A DNA stretch of 64,000 nucleotides from Woeseiaceae bacterium (GCA_021773035.1 JAJFKU010000038.1:124001-188000); one strand, 5' to 3'; counted from the stretch's first letter, positions 8,633 to 18,073 are shown. Translations and numbers: made by a program. The notes: generated from the letters alone by a model not told the origin.

Positions 8633-9615
8633 CGCGCTGCCTCCGGACGTCGCCTGGTCACCAGCAGCACACCGTAGGCTGACAGTGCGACAAGGATCGC
8701 CGCACCTGCCGGCAAATGCACCATCGACTTTCGCGGCCGCCATGCCGTTGTCCTGACGTCGGCCACTGCCAGATCGTCGATCCGCCGATACACTTCCTGC
8801 AGCGATGTTTCATCAACTGCTTCGAAAAACTCACCACCCGTCCGGCTCGAGATGGACTTCAGCGTGTCGAAATCGACCCGATCTTCACCGGTCGCGCCCG
8901 GGTTGCCTACACCTATCGTGTAGATCTCGACGTTATTGAGCTTCGCGATCTCCGCCGCGTTGACCGGGGTCATCTTGCTGGCCGTGTCATTGCCGTCGGT
9001 CAACAGGATAAGGAGCCGCTCGTCGACTTCGCTGGTCTCGAATGACTTGATGGCAACACCGATCGCGTCGCCGACGGCCGTTCGTGGGCCGGCCATTCCA
9101 ACATTCATCAGCTCTACCAGATCGTGAGCGGTTGCAAGATCTCGCGTGAAAGGCAACTGCAGATAGGCTCGATCGCCGAAGACGATCAGACCGACACGAT
9201 CGCTGTCACGGTCTGCGATGAACTGATCGACGACGCGCTGCACGGCGTCCAGGCGCCTGACTAACGATCCGTTTTCGTCCGGAAAATCCCGATAGTCCAT
9301 CGAGCCCGACAAGTCGATTGCGAGCATGACATCGCGAGCCGCCTCGGTACGGACGATGGGCTCACCAACCCACTGCGGTTTCGCCAGCGCAACGACAAGC
9401 AAAACCCAGACCAAAATGGCGGCGATCTTCTGTATCCAGCGGCGGCGCATAACGACAGCGCCACTTTGGGGCTCCCCGCCTGTTGCCTGGACGATCTCAG
9501 CGAAGAACGGAATGCGAACGGCGCTGACACGCTCACGATGCGCTGGCAGCAGCCACCAGGCCAGCACCGGTAGTGGCAGCGCTAACAACGCTAATGGCCA
9601 GCCCAGTTCAAGCAC
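8629..9615 (-). CDS. batA: VWA-domain membrane protein BatA
   Basis: 328 residues, GTG start. N-terminal TM (LALLALPLPVLAWWLLP), second TM (IAAILVWVLLVVALAKP), a canonical VWA domain with MIDAS 'AIDLSGSMDYRD' and downstream 'LLTDGND', and a C-terminal TM (AILVALSAYGVLLV). This is the standard BatA layout. The start overlaps the end of DUF4381 by 8 bases, consistent with coupled synthesis. Confidence 0.88.
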   Translation of the reverse strand: MLELGWPLALLALPLPVLAWWLLPAHRERVSAVRIPFFAEIVQATGGEPQSGAVVMRRRWIQKIAAILVWVLLVVALAKPQWVGEPIVRTEAARDVMLAIDLSGSMDYRDFPDENGSLVRRLDAVQRVVDQFIADRDSDRVGLIVFGDRAYLQLPFTRDLATAHDLVELMNVGMAGPRTAVGDAIGVAIKSFETSEVDERLLILLTDGNDTASKMTPVNAAEIAKLNNVEIYTIGVGNPGATGEDRVDFDTLKSISSRTGGEFFEAVDETSLQEVYRRIDDLAVADVRTTAWRPRKSMVHLPAGAAILVALSAYGVLLVTRRRPEAAR

Positions 9616-10090
9616 GATGCACCTCGATCCAGCGACGCGCCGGAGCGAGCAACGCGCTGACGTCTACATCGGCGCGATAGGCGGCGCTTGCCAGTTCAGC
9701 GGCAACATTCCTGACGAGCGGGTCGTCGCCCGCGGTCCGGCAAAGAAATGCAGCCCAGTCTGCGCCATACAATTTCGCGACGTCTGTCCGTGCGTAGGTG
9801 GCGAGCGCGGTTCGTTTGAGTAACGAGCCTAGCTGCTGCGCAGCTCTCACGGAATCGAACTCAGCCTGCGCCGCTATCCGGCTCAGTGCTGCGAGCGCTT
9901 CGCGACGATAACGATTGTTCCGCCAGTGCCGGTACCCGTGCCAGCCGACGAACGCCAATACAACGACAAACCACGCACCGACAATCGCCCAACCGGTTGT
10001 CTGCGGTGTCCATGCCGTAGGTTCAGGCCGCACGATATCGTTCATCAACGCCAGCAGCTGTGGGAGGTTGAGGCTCTCGTAGTCGCTCAT
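9608..10090 (-). CDS. DUF4381 membrane protein
   Basis: 160 residues with one TM near residue 35-50 (WAIVGAWFVVVLAFVGW) followed by a basic stretch (YRHWRNNRYRRE) and a helical cytoplasmic domain ('LSRIAAQAEFDSVRAAQQLGSLLKRTAL'). This is the DUF4381 family found between DUF58 and VWA genes in MoxR operons; no activity is known. The start overlaps the DUF58 stop by 4 bases. Confidence 0.85.
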   Translation of the reverse strand: MSDYESLNLPQLLALMNDIVRPEPTAWTPQTTGWAIVGAWFVVVLAFVGWHGYRHWRNNRYRREALAALSRIAAQAEFDSVRAAQQLGSLLKRTALATYARTDVAKLYGADWAAFLCRTAGDDPLVRNVAAELASAAYRADVDVSALLAPARRWIEVHRA

Positions 10091-11028
10091 CGGACCCGTC
10101 GCTTTGTTGCCATACCGCCCAGTAAACGGCGTATTTGCGGCAGGGTCTCTTCTGCGGCGCTCAACGGCAGCACAGACAGGTTTATTTCAGTCTGCCAGTC
10201 GGTGATTTGCTGCAGGCGCTGACTCGTGTATCGCTGTACTGCTTCCCGAAGCGCCGACGATGAAAGATCTATTTCCGCCTGCATCGCGTGATCGCCGAAC
10301 ACTACGCGCGAACTCCCGGTCACGCTCGTTGCCGCGGGGTCATAAACCAGCATCAGGATGAGATCGTTGTGTGCGGCAATAGAACTCAGGCGTCGATGTG
10401 TCGCTTCGTCAATACCGGAAAAATCGCTGAGTACAATGATCAGGTGATCGTGACGAGCCAGTCGAACGACACTTGCGAGGACCTCGTTCAGTTTCCCCTG
10501 CCCCCTATCCACCTCGCGATCGGCATGCAAGCCGGCATTCATTCCGGCGATTGCCTCCAGCAGCGTGTACGCCGCCCTGCTGCTCCGCTGCGCTTTGATT
10601 TCGATCCGATTGTCGTCGTCGAATACGATACCGCCAATGCGGTCGCCGGCCTTGAGAATACGGAATGCCGCGATCGCGGCAGCCTCAGCGGCCGTTACGG
10701 ACTTCATGTTGAGTTGCGAGCCGAAAAACATCGACATTCTTTGATCGACGACCAGCAGCGCGGGCCGGTCCCGTTCTTCCGTAAACACGCGCACGTGCGG
10801 CGATCCGGTGCGTGCCGTTGCTTTCCAGTCGATCGAACGGATGTCATCGCCTGGAAGGTAGTCCCGCATCTCCTCGAAATTAAGACCCCGCCCTCGAAGG
10901 CGAGACTTGTGCCGGCCGTTTAGAACACTCGCCGAAGGCTGGCGAGGTAAAAAACTCAAACCGCGTGCGGCTCCCTGCAGCCCGCGAAGATGAGTCAAAG
11001 AGACATGAATTCGCGGGTCGACGGCCAT
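10087..11028 (-). CDS. DUF58 protein of the MoxR operon
   Basis: 313 residues, cytoplasmic, with the DUF58 hallmark 'G.G..F.E.R.Y.PGDD.R.IDWK.TAR' (here GRGLNFEEMRDYLPGDDIRSIDWKATAR split over residues 50-75) and a VWA-like fold continuing 'PALLVVDQRMSMFF'. DUF58 proteins usually follow MoxR and are thought to be adaptors. It begins 3 bases after the MoxR stop. Confidence 0.88.
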   Translation of the reverse strand: MAVDPRIHVSLTHLRGLQGAARGLSFLPRQPSASVLNGRHKSRLRGRGLNFEEMRDYLPGDDIRSIDWKATARTGSPHVRVFTEERDRPALLVVDQRMSMFFGSQLNMKSVTAAEAAAIAAFRILKAGDRIGGIVFDDDNRIEIKAQRSSRAAYTLLEAIAGMNAGLHADREVDRGQGKLNEVLASVVRLARHDHLIIVLSDFSGIDEATHRRLSSIAAHNDLILMLVYDPAATSVTGSSRVVFGDHAMQAEIDLSSSALREAVQRYTSQRLQQITDWQTEINLSVLPLSAAEETLPQIRRLLGGMATKRRVR

Positions 11029-11031
11029 TGT

Positions 11032-12018
11032 TCAAGGCAGCGCGACCAGTTCAACGACCCGGTCGATGACTGTGTTCGCGGATACTCCCTCTCCCTGTGC
11101 CTCATAAGACAGCATCAGGCGGTGTCGCATACAGTCGTGTACAACGGCGCGCACGTCACCGGGGTCCACGAAGTCCCGAGCATTCAGCCATGCGTGAGCG
11201 CGGCTACATTTATCGAGCGCAAGCGATGCGCGCGGGCTGCCACCGACATCGATCCAGCGATCGAGATCTTCGGCGTATTTTTCCGGTGTGCGGGTCGCGT
11301 AAACGAGATCGGCAATGTAGCGTGCAATGGCATCAGACACATGCACACTGGCAATCTCTTTGCGTGCTTCAAACACGGCGTCCTGTGAAATGCGCACGGT
11401 TTTCTCGCCCGAAGGCTCCGCCTTGTCTTTCTGTGTTGCCGTTTCTTCGCCACGTACGAGTTCGATAATCCTGACTTCGTCTTCAACCGACGTGTATTCG
11501 ATATTGACGTGCATCAGAAAGCGGTCCATCTGCGCTTCGGGTAACGGGTAGGTACCTTCCTGCTCAACCGGATTCTGCGTCGCCATCACCATGAACAACG
11601 GCGGCAAGGTATGCGTACTGCCAGCGACGGTGACCTGCCGTTCTTCCATTGCCTCGAGCATCGCGGCCTGTACTTTCGCAGGCGCCCGGTTAATCTCGTC
11701 GCCCAGAATAATGTTGGCGAATATCGGCCCCTGTTCGAATCGAAACTCCCCTGTGCCGTCTCGCTGATAATAGACCACGGTGCCCGTGACATCCGAGGGC
11801 AAAAGATCGGGCGTGAACTGGATGCGGCTGAAGTCTGCCTCGATGTTTTTGGCGAGCGCCTTGATTGCTCGTGTCTTGGCGAGACCGGGCAAGCCCTCAA
11901 TCAGCAGATTGCCGTTCGCAAGCAGTCCAATGACGATTCGTTCGACAACAGCATCCTGGCCGATAATCGACTGTGCCATCCGCGTTTTCAGGTCGTCTAT
12001 TCGCTGGCGTGCGCCCAT
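11032..12018 (-). CDS. moxR: MoxR-family AAA+ ATPase
   Basis: 328 residues from ATG 12018 (GGGGA 5 bases upstream; the longer frame starts at a TTG). Walker A 'EGLPGLAKT', Walker B 'LGDEINRAPAKVQAAMLEAMEE', sensor-1 region 'MATQNPVEQEGTYPLPEAQMDRF', sensor-2 'GSPRASL'. MoxR ATPases remodel or activate partner enzymes with VWA proteins, often assisting metal-cofactor enzymes. In this operon candidate clients are the upstream sulfatase, phosphatase, dehydrogenase or the downstream cytochrome (inference). Confidence 0.93.
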   Translation of the reverse strand: MGARQRIDDLKTRMAQSIIGQDAVVERIVIGLLANGNLLIEGLPGLAKTRAIKALAKNIEADFSRIQFTPDLLPSDVTGTVVYYQRDGTGEFRFEQGPIFANIILGDEINRAPAKVQAAMLEAMEERQVTVAGSTHTLPPLFMVMATQNPVEQEGTYPLPEAQMDRFLMHVNIEYTSVEDEVRIIELVRGEETATQKDKAEPSGEKTVRISQDAVFEARKEIASVHVSDAIARYIADLVYATRTPEKYAEDLDRWIDVGGSPRASLALDKCSRAHAWLNARDFVDPGDVRAVVHDCMRHRLMLSYEAQGEGVSANTVIDRVVELVALP

Positions 12019-12032
12019 TGTTTCCCCAGTTA

Positions 12033-13052
12033 TCAAATCGTCACAACAACACGTCCGTCGATTTTCCCTTTACGCATCCGATCAAAGACCGCATTGATAT
12101 TGTCCAGAGTATCGATCGAGTAGTGCGAAGCCACCTTCCCCTCGGCCGCGAATTGCAGCGCTTCCGCGAGATCGTGTCGAGTGCCAACGATCGACCCGCG
12201 AATGGTCTTTCGCATCAGCACCGTGTCGAAAATAGGCAGCGAAAATTCCCCGGGCGGCAGCCCGACGAGGACCATCGTGCCGCGCCGAGCAAGCATGCCG
12301 ACGCCCTGCGAGAAAGATTTTGGAGAGACTGCCGTGACCAGCACGCCTTCGGCGCCGCCACCTGCCTGCACTTCGGACACCGGATCTGTTTCTGCCGCAT
12401 TTATGGTCTGATCGGCGCCGAGTTCGCTGGCAAGTTTCAGTTTATCGTCAGCGATATCGACAGCAATGACGTGCAGGCCCATTGCCTTGGCATATTGCAC
12501 CGCTAAATGCCCAAGACCACCGATTCCCGTGATCACGACGGTCTGACCGGGACAGGCTTCCGTTTCTTTCAGACCTTTATAGACGGTCACGCCCGCGCAC
12601 AGGACCGGGGCCGCCGGCGCGAAATCCAACGCAACCGGCAGATGACCAACGAAGTTCGGGTCGGCCAGTATGTACTCGGCGAATCCGCCGTTGACGCTGT
12701 AACCTGTGTTTTGTTGCTCGGCGCATACTGTTTCCCAACCGCTAACGCAGTGAGAGCAATGCCCGCAGGCGTTGTAAAGCCACGGAACGCCAACGCGATC
12801 ACCCTCCCTGACCGACGTTACGCCATCCCCTACTTCAGCGACAAAGCCAACGCCCTCGTGCCCCGGGATGAACGGCGGCACGGGTTTCACCGGCCAATCA
12901 CCGCCAACGGCGTGCAAATCAGTATGACAAACGCCCGAAGCTTCGATCTTCACGACAATCTTTCCGGCGGTGGCCACCGGTTTAGCCACCGCCGCTATAA
13001 GTAACGGCTCACCGAACGACTCGACGACAGCCGCCTTCATCAGCTTACTCAC
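12033..13052 (-). CDS. Zinc-dependent alcohol dehydrogenase (AdhP-like)
   Basis: 339 residues, standard medium-chain dehydrogenase. Catalytic zinc ligands Cys (GVCHTDLH) and His/Glu (PGHEGVGFV), structural zinc cysteines in CGHCSHC...C, Rossmann motif [11 protein letters not shown] and an Asp after it (VIAVDIAD) indicating NAD preference. Family members oxidise ethanol and other short alcohols or reduce aldehydes in the cytoplasm. Its placement between a phosphatase and MoxR is unusual. Overlaps the upstream gene by 4 bases. Confidence 0.9.
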   Translation of the reverse strand: MSKLMKAAVVESFGEPLLIAAVAKPVATAGKIVVKIEASGVCHTDLHAVGGDWPVKPVPPFIPGHEGVGFVAEVGDGVTSVREGDRVGVPWLYNACGHCSHCVSGWETVCAEQQNTGYSVNGGFAEYILADPNFVGHLPVALDFAPAAPVLCAGVTVYKGLKETEACPGQTVVITGIGGLGHLAVQYAKAMGLHVIAVDIADDKLKLASELGADQTINAAETDPVSEVQAGGGAEGVLVTAVSPKSFSQGVGMLARRGTMVLVGLPPGEFSLPIFDTVLMRKTIRGSIVGTRHDLAEALQFAAEGKVASHYSIDTLDNINAVFDRMRKGKIDGRVVVTI

Positions 13053-14746
13053 TGACCGTCCCGGTCGACTATTTCAGGCAACACACGACCGGCGGAACCT
13101 GAAGGTGGCTTGATCCCGACATATGAGGCTAACGTCGGCGCGATATCTGTTGTGTGCACACGACGCTCGACGATCTCTGGAGGCAGGCCCGCGCCGGCAA
13201 ACACAATCGGTACGTAGCTATCGTAGTTCCAGGGCGACCCGTGCGTGGCCGCCACTTTCAGTCCGTCGAAGTCATTGATAAACCACTGCGGTTCAAACAC
13301 AACGTAGATATCGCCCGATCGTTTTGCGTGAAAGTTCCTGACTACCGCGCGGTACACTTCAGTGTCAGGTAAATTGCCGCGCCTGAGCGCTGTACTTGAT
13401 ATGGCAAGTGACACGCCGCGGAATCTCGATAGCTCATCTATGACAGCCTCCTCAAGTTCTTCGTGATCGATACGAGGGTCGTTCTTGATGTCTTCGGTGA
13501 AGTACAAATACGGATGCGCATAGGTCTCGAACAGTTTTCCCTCAATCCGGAAACGTCCCCTGAGTCGGTCTGCAGCCGCATTGCTGTCCCAACTACTCGG
13601 ATCGACGTAGCCGGCGGGAATACCCAACGAGTTTAGATAGCCTGGAGTATCGGGACCGCCGTGATCTGCAGACAAGACGATTAGCGTATTCCCAAGTCCT
13701 ACTTCGCGGTCGATGAAAGCAAGTAGTTCGGCAAGTGTTCGGTCCAACTGCAGGATATTGTCTTCGGCTTCGAGACTGGACGGTCCAAATACGTGCCCCA
13801 CGTAGTCCGTCGACGAAAAACTGACGCTCAAGTAGTCTGTTGTGCTATCGGCACCCAGGCCTTCTGCAATGAGCGCCTGCTTCGCGAATTGGAGAACGAG
13901 TTGATCGCCCGCGGGACTGAACGTCAACAACGTCGTAAACAGCGGATTAGCACGATTTCCGAACCGGTGTGGGAAAACCCGTCCGAACCCCGCTACGTTC
14001 AATTCCCACTCACGATTGTCTGTGTCAGCGAAGAGGTAGCTGTTTCGCTCATGTAACAGTTGCCAGCTATTGTTTTCGTAGCGACTCGTGGGGCCCGAGT
14101 CGTTGAACGCCACGACCCAGTCGGGGTAGTCGCGGCGATAGTACGTACTTGTCACGAACCCGCCGCTCGCCTTTGAAAACCAATAAGCCTGACCTGAATG
14201 GCCAGCCATGGAGATTGCACCGCGATCCTTGACCGAAACAGCGACTACCTTCGACTTGCCGCCGGTGTTGCTGCGTAGTTCGTCGGCGAATGTCGAGGCG
14301 AGAATCGCCGCCGGTGAACGACCCTCACTGCGAGCCTGGCGTTGTGTCGGGTCAATTTCAACATCAGCGTCAACACCAGCACCGACGGTCAACAGTCGAT
14401 AATTCGGGTCCTCCACGTTGTACGTGACAGACCCTGTTTCCCGATCGAACCAAAGATTGCCTACCATGCCATGGGCGGATGGATGTGCGCCGGTCGCAAG
14501 CGTTGTATGGCCGACAATGGTCTCGTTGTTGGCGTGTGCATGATGCGCATTGCTGTACACGATGCCGGTTTCCCACAGATAGCGAAAACCGCCCTCACCG
14601 AGCCGGTCGTAGTAACGGGTCGGTAAATCACCGCGAAGCTGGTCAACGGTAATCTGGAGGATCAATCGGGGTCTGCTCTCTCCGCATGCTATGGAAGCAG
14701 TGAGCATGGCTGCCAGGAATACGAAAGCTCTGACAGCCATCCTCAA
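13049..14746 (-). CDS. PafA-like alkaline phosphatase
   Basis: 565 residues with a signal peptide ([20 protein letters not shown]), periplasmic. Alkaline-phosphatase superfamily: first metal Asp in 'TVDQLRGDL', nucleophile Thr in '[10 protein letters not shown]', then '[10 protein letters not shown]' with the Asn equivalent to PafA Asn100, and 'VSVKDRGAI' holding the K-x-R pair that marks PafA phosphomonoesterases. Metal ligands recur in 'LSADHGG' and 'THGSPWNYD'. Expected to release phosphate from monoesters outside the cytoplasm without needing high substrate specificity. Residue equivalences are from memory of the PafA family. Confidence 0.85.
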   Translation of the reverse strand: MRMAVRAFVFLAAMLTASIACGESRPRLILQITVDQLRGDLPTRYYDRLGEGGFRYLWETGIVYSNAHHAHANNETIVGHTTLATGAHPSAHGMVGNLWFDRETGSVTYNVEDPNYRLLTVGAGVDADVEIDPTQRQARSEGRSPAAILASTFADELRSNTGGKSKVVAVSVKDRGAISMAGHSGQAYWFSKASGGFVTSTYYRRDYPDWVVAFNDSGPTSRYENNSWQLLHERNSYLFADTDNREWELNVAGFGRVFPHRFGNRANPLFTTLLTFSPAGDQLVLQFAKQALIAEGLGADSTTDYLSVSFSSTDYVGHVFGPSSLEAEDNILQLDRTLAELLAFIDREVGLGNTLIVLSADHGGPDTPGYLNSLGIPAGYVDPSSWDSNAAADRLRGRFRIEGKLFETYAHPYLYFTEDIKNDPRIDHEELEEAVIDELSRFRGVSLAISSTALRRGNLPDTEVYRAVVRNFHAKRSGDIYVVFEPQWFINDFDGLKVAATHGSPWNYDSYVPIVFAGAGLPPEIVERRVHTTDIAPTLASYVGIKPPSGSAGRVLPEIVDRDGQ

Positions 14747-14763
14747 TCTCCAGCGCGCCCCAT

Positions 14764-16317
14764 CTACTTGGAGCCACCAGCGTTTTGCATATTCTCCATC
14801 ACCTGATCGATACTGAAACTCGCCGCTTTCTGTCGCGGTGGAAACTCGGCAAAGGTTTTGAGAAATTCGCCGACGTACTCCTGCGCCGGTACGTATAAGT
14901 AGACGCGATCAATCATCCAGTCGTAGTAGGTATTCGACGTTCTGTAGGCCCGTTCATAGGGATCTCGCCGCAGATTGAACAACAGCGGCGTCCGCAACGG
15001 CGTCCAGGGTTCTATCCAGGCTCGCAGCGTCGTGTATTCCTTTTGCTCCATGAAAATCATTTTCCAGTCTTTATAGCGGAGTGCCGTCAATTCGCCCTGG
15101 TCGCCGAAGTAGAAGACTTCATCGCGCGGACCGTCTTGCTCTTCGCCAAGGAGATGTGGCAGGAAGTTATAGCCATCCAAATGCACTTTGTAGCGGCGGC
15201 CGATGGCTCGCACATTGCCGTCGAACAACTGCTGCTTGATATCCGGCACTCCAGCAACAGCCAGATAAGTGGGCAGCCAGTCCATATGATGCATGATCTC
15301 GTTCGACACCGACCCAGCCTCGATCTTGCCCGGCCAGCGCACCATCGACGGTACACGCCAGCCGCCTTCCCAGTTGGTGTTTTTTTCACCGAAGAACGGT
15401 GACGCCGCCGCATCCGGCCAGGTGTTCATATGCGGGCCGTTGTCAGTCGAGTAGTGGACTATCGTGCTATCCGCGATGCCGAGACGATCGAGCGTATCCA
15501 ATAGCTGGCCGACGTGCATGTCATGCTCAACCATCCCGTCGGCGTATTCGTCCTGACCGGAAATGCCGCGTAGCTCGTCTTTTACGTGCGTACGGAAATG
15601 CATGCGGGTGCCGTTCCACCACACGTAAAACGGTGTGCCTGAGGCATTGGCGCGTTCGATGAAATCGATCGCCGCGGCGAGAGTCTCTTCGTCCACCGTT
15701 TCCATGCGTTTCTTGGTTAGCGGACCGGTATCCTCAATCCGGCCATCGGCCGATGACTTGATAACGCCGCGTGGACCGAATTTTTCCCGAAATTCCGGGT
15801 TCTGGGGGTAATCGTCGTTCTCGGGCTCTTCCTCCGCATTCAGGTGATACAAATTGCCGAGAAATTCGTCGAAGCCGTGGTTCGACGGTAAGTGGCTATC
15901 CTGATCGCCCAGGTGATTCTTGCCAAACTGGCCCGTGGTATAACCCTGTGCTTTGAGCAGACCGGCAATCGTCGGGTCTTCTTCCTGCATACCCAACTCG
16001 GACCCGGGCAGGCCGACTTTGGAGAGACCGGTACGATAGACGCTCTGCCCCATGATGTATGACGCTCGTCCGGCGGTACAGGATTGTTCGCCATAGTAGT
16101 CCGTAAAGATCATCCCCTCGTTTGCAACGCGGTCGATGTTAGGCGTCCGATAACCCATCAGCCCCATCGTGTACGCACTGATGTTTGACTGGCCGACATC
16201 GTCACCCCAGATCACCAGAATGTTGGGTTTGTCCTGCGCGTAAGCACCGACCGGCAACACGAAGATTGCAGCCGCGAGCAATATTCGAATCACGTTTTTG
16301 ATCTTGTATTGATACAT
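14764..16317 (-). CDS. Secreted S1-family arylsulfatase
   Basis: 517 residues, signal peptide ending AYAQ. 'NILVIWGDDVG' provides the first calcium-binding Asp pair. The formylglycine site is CTAGR, a CxAxR variant of CxPxR, in 'EQSCTAGRASYIMGQ'. 'FGKNHLGD' and 'STDNGPHMNTWPD' supply further active-site residues. Hydrolyses sulfate esters in the periplasm or outside; activation would need a formylglycine-generating enzyme, which is not in the window. First gene of an 11-gene run and preceded by BTAD-type operator B. Confidence 0.9.
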   Translation of the reverse strand: MYQYKIKNVIRILLAAAIFVLPVGAYAQDKPNILVIWGDDVGQSNISAYTMGLMGYRTPNIDRVANEGMIFTDYYGEQSCTAGRASYIMGQSVYRTGLSKVGLPGSELGMQEEDPTIAGLLKAQGYTTGQFGKNHLGDQDSHLPSNHGFDEFLGNLYHLNAEEEPENDDYPQNPEFREKFGPRGVIKSSADGRIEDTGPLTKKRMETVDEETLAAAIDFIERANASGTPFYVWWNGTRMHFRTHVKDELRGISGQDEYADGMVEHDMHVGQLLDTLDRLGIADSTIVHYSTDNGPHMNTWPDAAASPFFGEKNTNWEGGWRVPSMVRWPGKIEAGSVSNEIMHHMDWLPTYLAVAGVPDIKQQLFDGNVRAIGRRYKVHLDGYNFLPHLLGEEQDGPRDEVFYFGDQGELTALRYKDWKMIFMEQKEYTTLRAWIEPWTPLRTPLLFNLRRDPYERAYRTSNTYYDWMIDRVYLYVPAQEYVGEFLKTFAEFPPRQKAASFSIDQVMENMQNAGGSK

Positions 16318-16379
16318 CTCTTACTCCTTACACCTTGCGAGCCGCTGGCAGGTGACTTCGCGTTTCGTTGAATGCCAAC

Positions 16380-16434
16380 ATAGTAGGCGCGCCCCTATAC
16401 GCAGGGGACACGCGCCAATCACAAAGCAATCACA
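16380..16434 (-). promoter_or_regulatory. BTAD-type operator/promoter B (sulfatase/MoxR/Bat operon)
   Basis: Minus-strand repeats TGTGA, TGTGA, CGTGT, CGTAT beginning at 16434, 16423, 16412 and 16401 (11-bp steps), then TACTAT at 16385-16380, 16 bp after the last repeat start. Leader of about 55 bases to the sulfatase ATG at 16317. It lies back-to-back with operator C. Confidence 0.75.
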
Positions 16435-16453
16435 GATTGACACGACATGCTGG

Positions 16454-16497
16454 TGTGATCCGATTGTGACCCGGCTGTGTTTCCCGTCGCGTAGTGT
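16454..16497 (+). promoter_or_regulatory. BTAD-type operator/promoter C (beta-barrel pair)
   Basis: Plus-strand repeats TGTGA (16454), TGTGA (16465) and TGTGT (16476), spaced 11 bp, then TAGTGT at 16492-16497, again 16 bp after the last repeat start. Drives the tandem beta-barrel genes at 16566 and 17265. Divergent to operator B, 19 bp away. Confidence 0.78.
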
Positions 16498-16565
16498 CTG
16501 TCAGGTGCATCGACTTACCTGCCTGCACCATTTGAAGACCAGTCGGGCAAACACGGAGGGCAAAT

Positions 16566-17228
16566 ATGGATCACTACTCAAAGCTACTGTTCTTCATGGT
16601 GTGGGCTTTCTGCGCACATTCAGCCGATGCCAGGGAAGCGGACCGGGCGCAGACCTGGGAGTTCGGAATCGATGTTATTGCTATGTCCTCGGAAAACCTC
16701 TCGGGTACCGAAGGTTCCGCTTTGAACGTCGATAGTGAAATCGGGTGGGGCTTTATGGCCGGCTACAATTTTACGAACCGGTTCGCGTTGGCGTTCGACG
16801 CGAACTGGTTTCGGCCGGACTATTCGGCAAGCAGGATCATTGAAAATACTCGGGCAATTGACACGATTCAGGCCGAACTCGATATCGTCAACTTCCAGCT
16901 AAAGGGGGTATTCAACGTCCTGGACCGAGCACTGACTCCGTTCGTCGAACTGGGCGTAGGCTGGACCGATGTCGACTCGAATATCATCACTGGCCCACCG
17001 ACAACAGGTTGTTGGTGGGATCCCTGGTGGGGTTATATCTGCGACACGTTTTTCACAACCTACGGCGACACCCGGACCTCGTATATGGCGGCAGCCGGAC
17101 TGCGCTGGGACCTTCCGAACGGCCTCTCCTTAAAGGCTGCCTACGCAAGGCAAGAAGTCGATACGTCCAGAGCAACCGACGACGCATCTCTGGATACCTG
17201 GAGAGTCCAATTGTCCTGGCGTCGATAG
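16566..17228 (+). CDS. Outer-membrane beta-barrel protein (OmpW-like), copy 1
   Basis: 220 residues with a signal peptide (MDHYSKLLFFMVWAFCAHSADA). Alternating aromatic/hydrophobic strands typical of an eight-stranded barrel: 'WGFMAGYNFTNRFALAFDANW', 'NVLDRALTPFVELGVGWTDVDSN', 'GLRWDLPNGLSLKAAYAR', ending in 'WRVQLSWRR'. The pattern resembles OmpW/OmpA-type small barrels. A Trp/Cys-rich loop (CWWDPWWGYIC) could form an external disulfide. Function unknown; close paralogue of the next gene. Confidence 0.8.
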   Translation: MDHYSKLLFFMVWAFCAHSADAREADRAQTWEFGIDVIAMSSENLSGTEGSALNVDSEIGWGFMAGYNFTNRFALAFDANWFRPDYSASRIIENTRAIDTIQAELDIVNFQLKGVFNVLDRALTPFVELGVGWTDVDSNIITGPPTTGCWWDPWWGYICDTFFTTYGDTRTSYMAAAGLRWDLPNGLSLKAAYARQEVDTSRATDDASLDTWRVQLSWRR

Positions 17229-17264
17229 CTGCCTGTGTATCGATGCTCGTTCGAGGATTACACG

Positions 17265-17966
17265 ATGAAGAGCCGTATTGGGTTATCGTTTCTGGTTTTT
17301 TGTTTATTGTTCGAAGGCGCTGCGTTCGCGCAAGCGAACGACAGCAAACCGGATGACGGACGCGCCGGCATGTGGGAAGCCGGAATTCAGTGGAGCGGCA
17401 TGTCGTCACAGGATCTTACCGGTATTGGAGGTTCACGTCTGGAAATCGATAGCGAAACGGGCTGGGGGATTACTCTCGGCTACAACTATACCAACCGTTT
17501 CGCCTTCGCGTTCGATGCGAACTGGTCTGCTCCTAACTACCGGGCAACCCGAGTCATCGAAGGGACGATGATGGAAGACATCGTCCAGTCAGAGCTGGAT
17601 ACGCTAAGCTATCAGTTCAAAACGGTATTCAACTTCCTGGACCGCCCGTTCACACCGTTCGTTGAACTGGGTGCCGGCTGGATCGACATTGACTCCAACA
17701 TTCTCATCAACGACAACCCACCAGGTGATGTCTGTTGGCTGGATCCGTGGGTAGGCAATACCTGCGCCGACATTTACGATACCTATCGTGATATCCGTAC
17801 CACTTATACCGGGATGGCCGGCCTGCGCTGGGACCTTCCAAATGGGCTCACTCTGAAGGGTACCTATGTTCGGCAGGAAATCGATACGAGTCGGCTCACC
17901 GAAGACGCGTCTTTTGATACCTGGCGATTGGAGTTTATCTGGCGCGACCGGCTTAACTCACGTTGA
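17265..17966 (+). CDS. Outer-membrane beta-barrel protein (OmpW-like), copy 2
   Basis: 233 residues from ATG 17265, which gives a normal signal peptide (MKSRIGLSFLVFCLLFEGAA); the longer frame lacks one. Strand for strand it parallels copy 1 (GWGITLGYNYTNRFAFAFDANW, NFLDRPFTPFVELGAGWIDIDSN, GLRWDLPNGLTLKGTYVRQE) and keeps the Cys-bounded loop (CWLDPWVGNTC). It follows copy 1 by 36 bases, so they are a tandem duplication in one transcript. Confidence 0.82.
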   Translation: MKSRIGLSFLVFCLLFEGAAFAQANDSKPDDGRAGMWEAGIQWSGMSSQDLTGIGGSRLEIDSETGWGITLGYNYTNRFAFAFDANWSAPNYRATRVIEGTMMEDIVQSELDTLSYQFKTVFNFLDRPFTPFVELGAGWIDIDSNILINDNPPGDVCWLDPWVGNTCADIYDTYRDIRTTYTGMAGLRWDLPNGLTLKGTYVRQEIDTSRLTEDASFDTWRLEFIWRDRLNSR

Positions 17967-17982
17967 ACAGAATACGAAGGTC

Positions 17983-18037
17983 TGTGATCGTGTTGTGATC
18001 GAACGGTGACTACATCGTGTTGCTTCCATTGTAGTGT
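17983..18037 (+). promoter_or_regulatory. BTAD-type operator/promoter D (DUF4136 lipoprotein)
   Basis: Plus-strand repeats TGTGA, TGTGA, GGTGA, CGTGT at 17983, 17994, 18005 and 18016 (11-bp steps), then TAGTGT at 18032-18037, 16 bp after the last repeat start. Same 55-bp layout as A, B, E and H. Predicted start near 18044, 30 bases before the GTG at 18074. Confidence 0.8.
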
Positions 18038-18073
18038 ACCGGCATTACGCTGACCCCAGGAGGCCACATTCCA

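Noticed and set aside
16408..16480. TGTGA and TCACA motifs as CRP/FNR sites
   Set aside because: CRP needs an inverted pair TGTGA-N6-TCACA. Here the pentamers are in direct orientation at 11 bp, and where opposite motifs meet they are in the outward order, so CRP binding is not supported.
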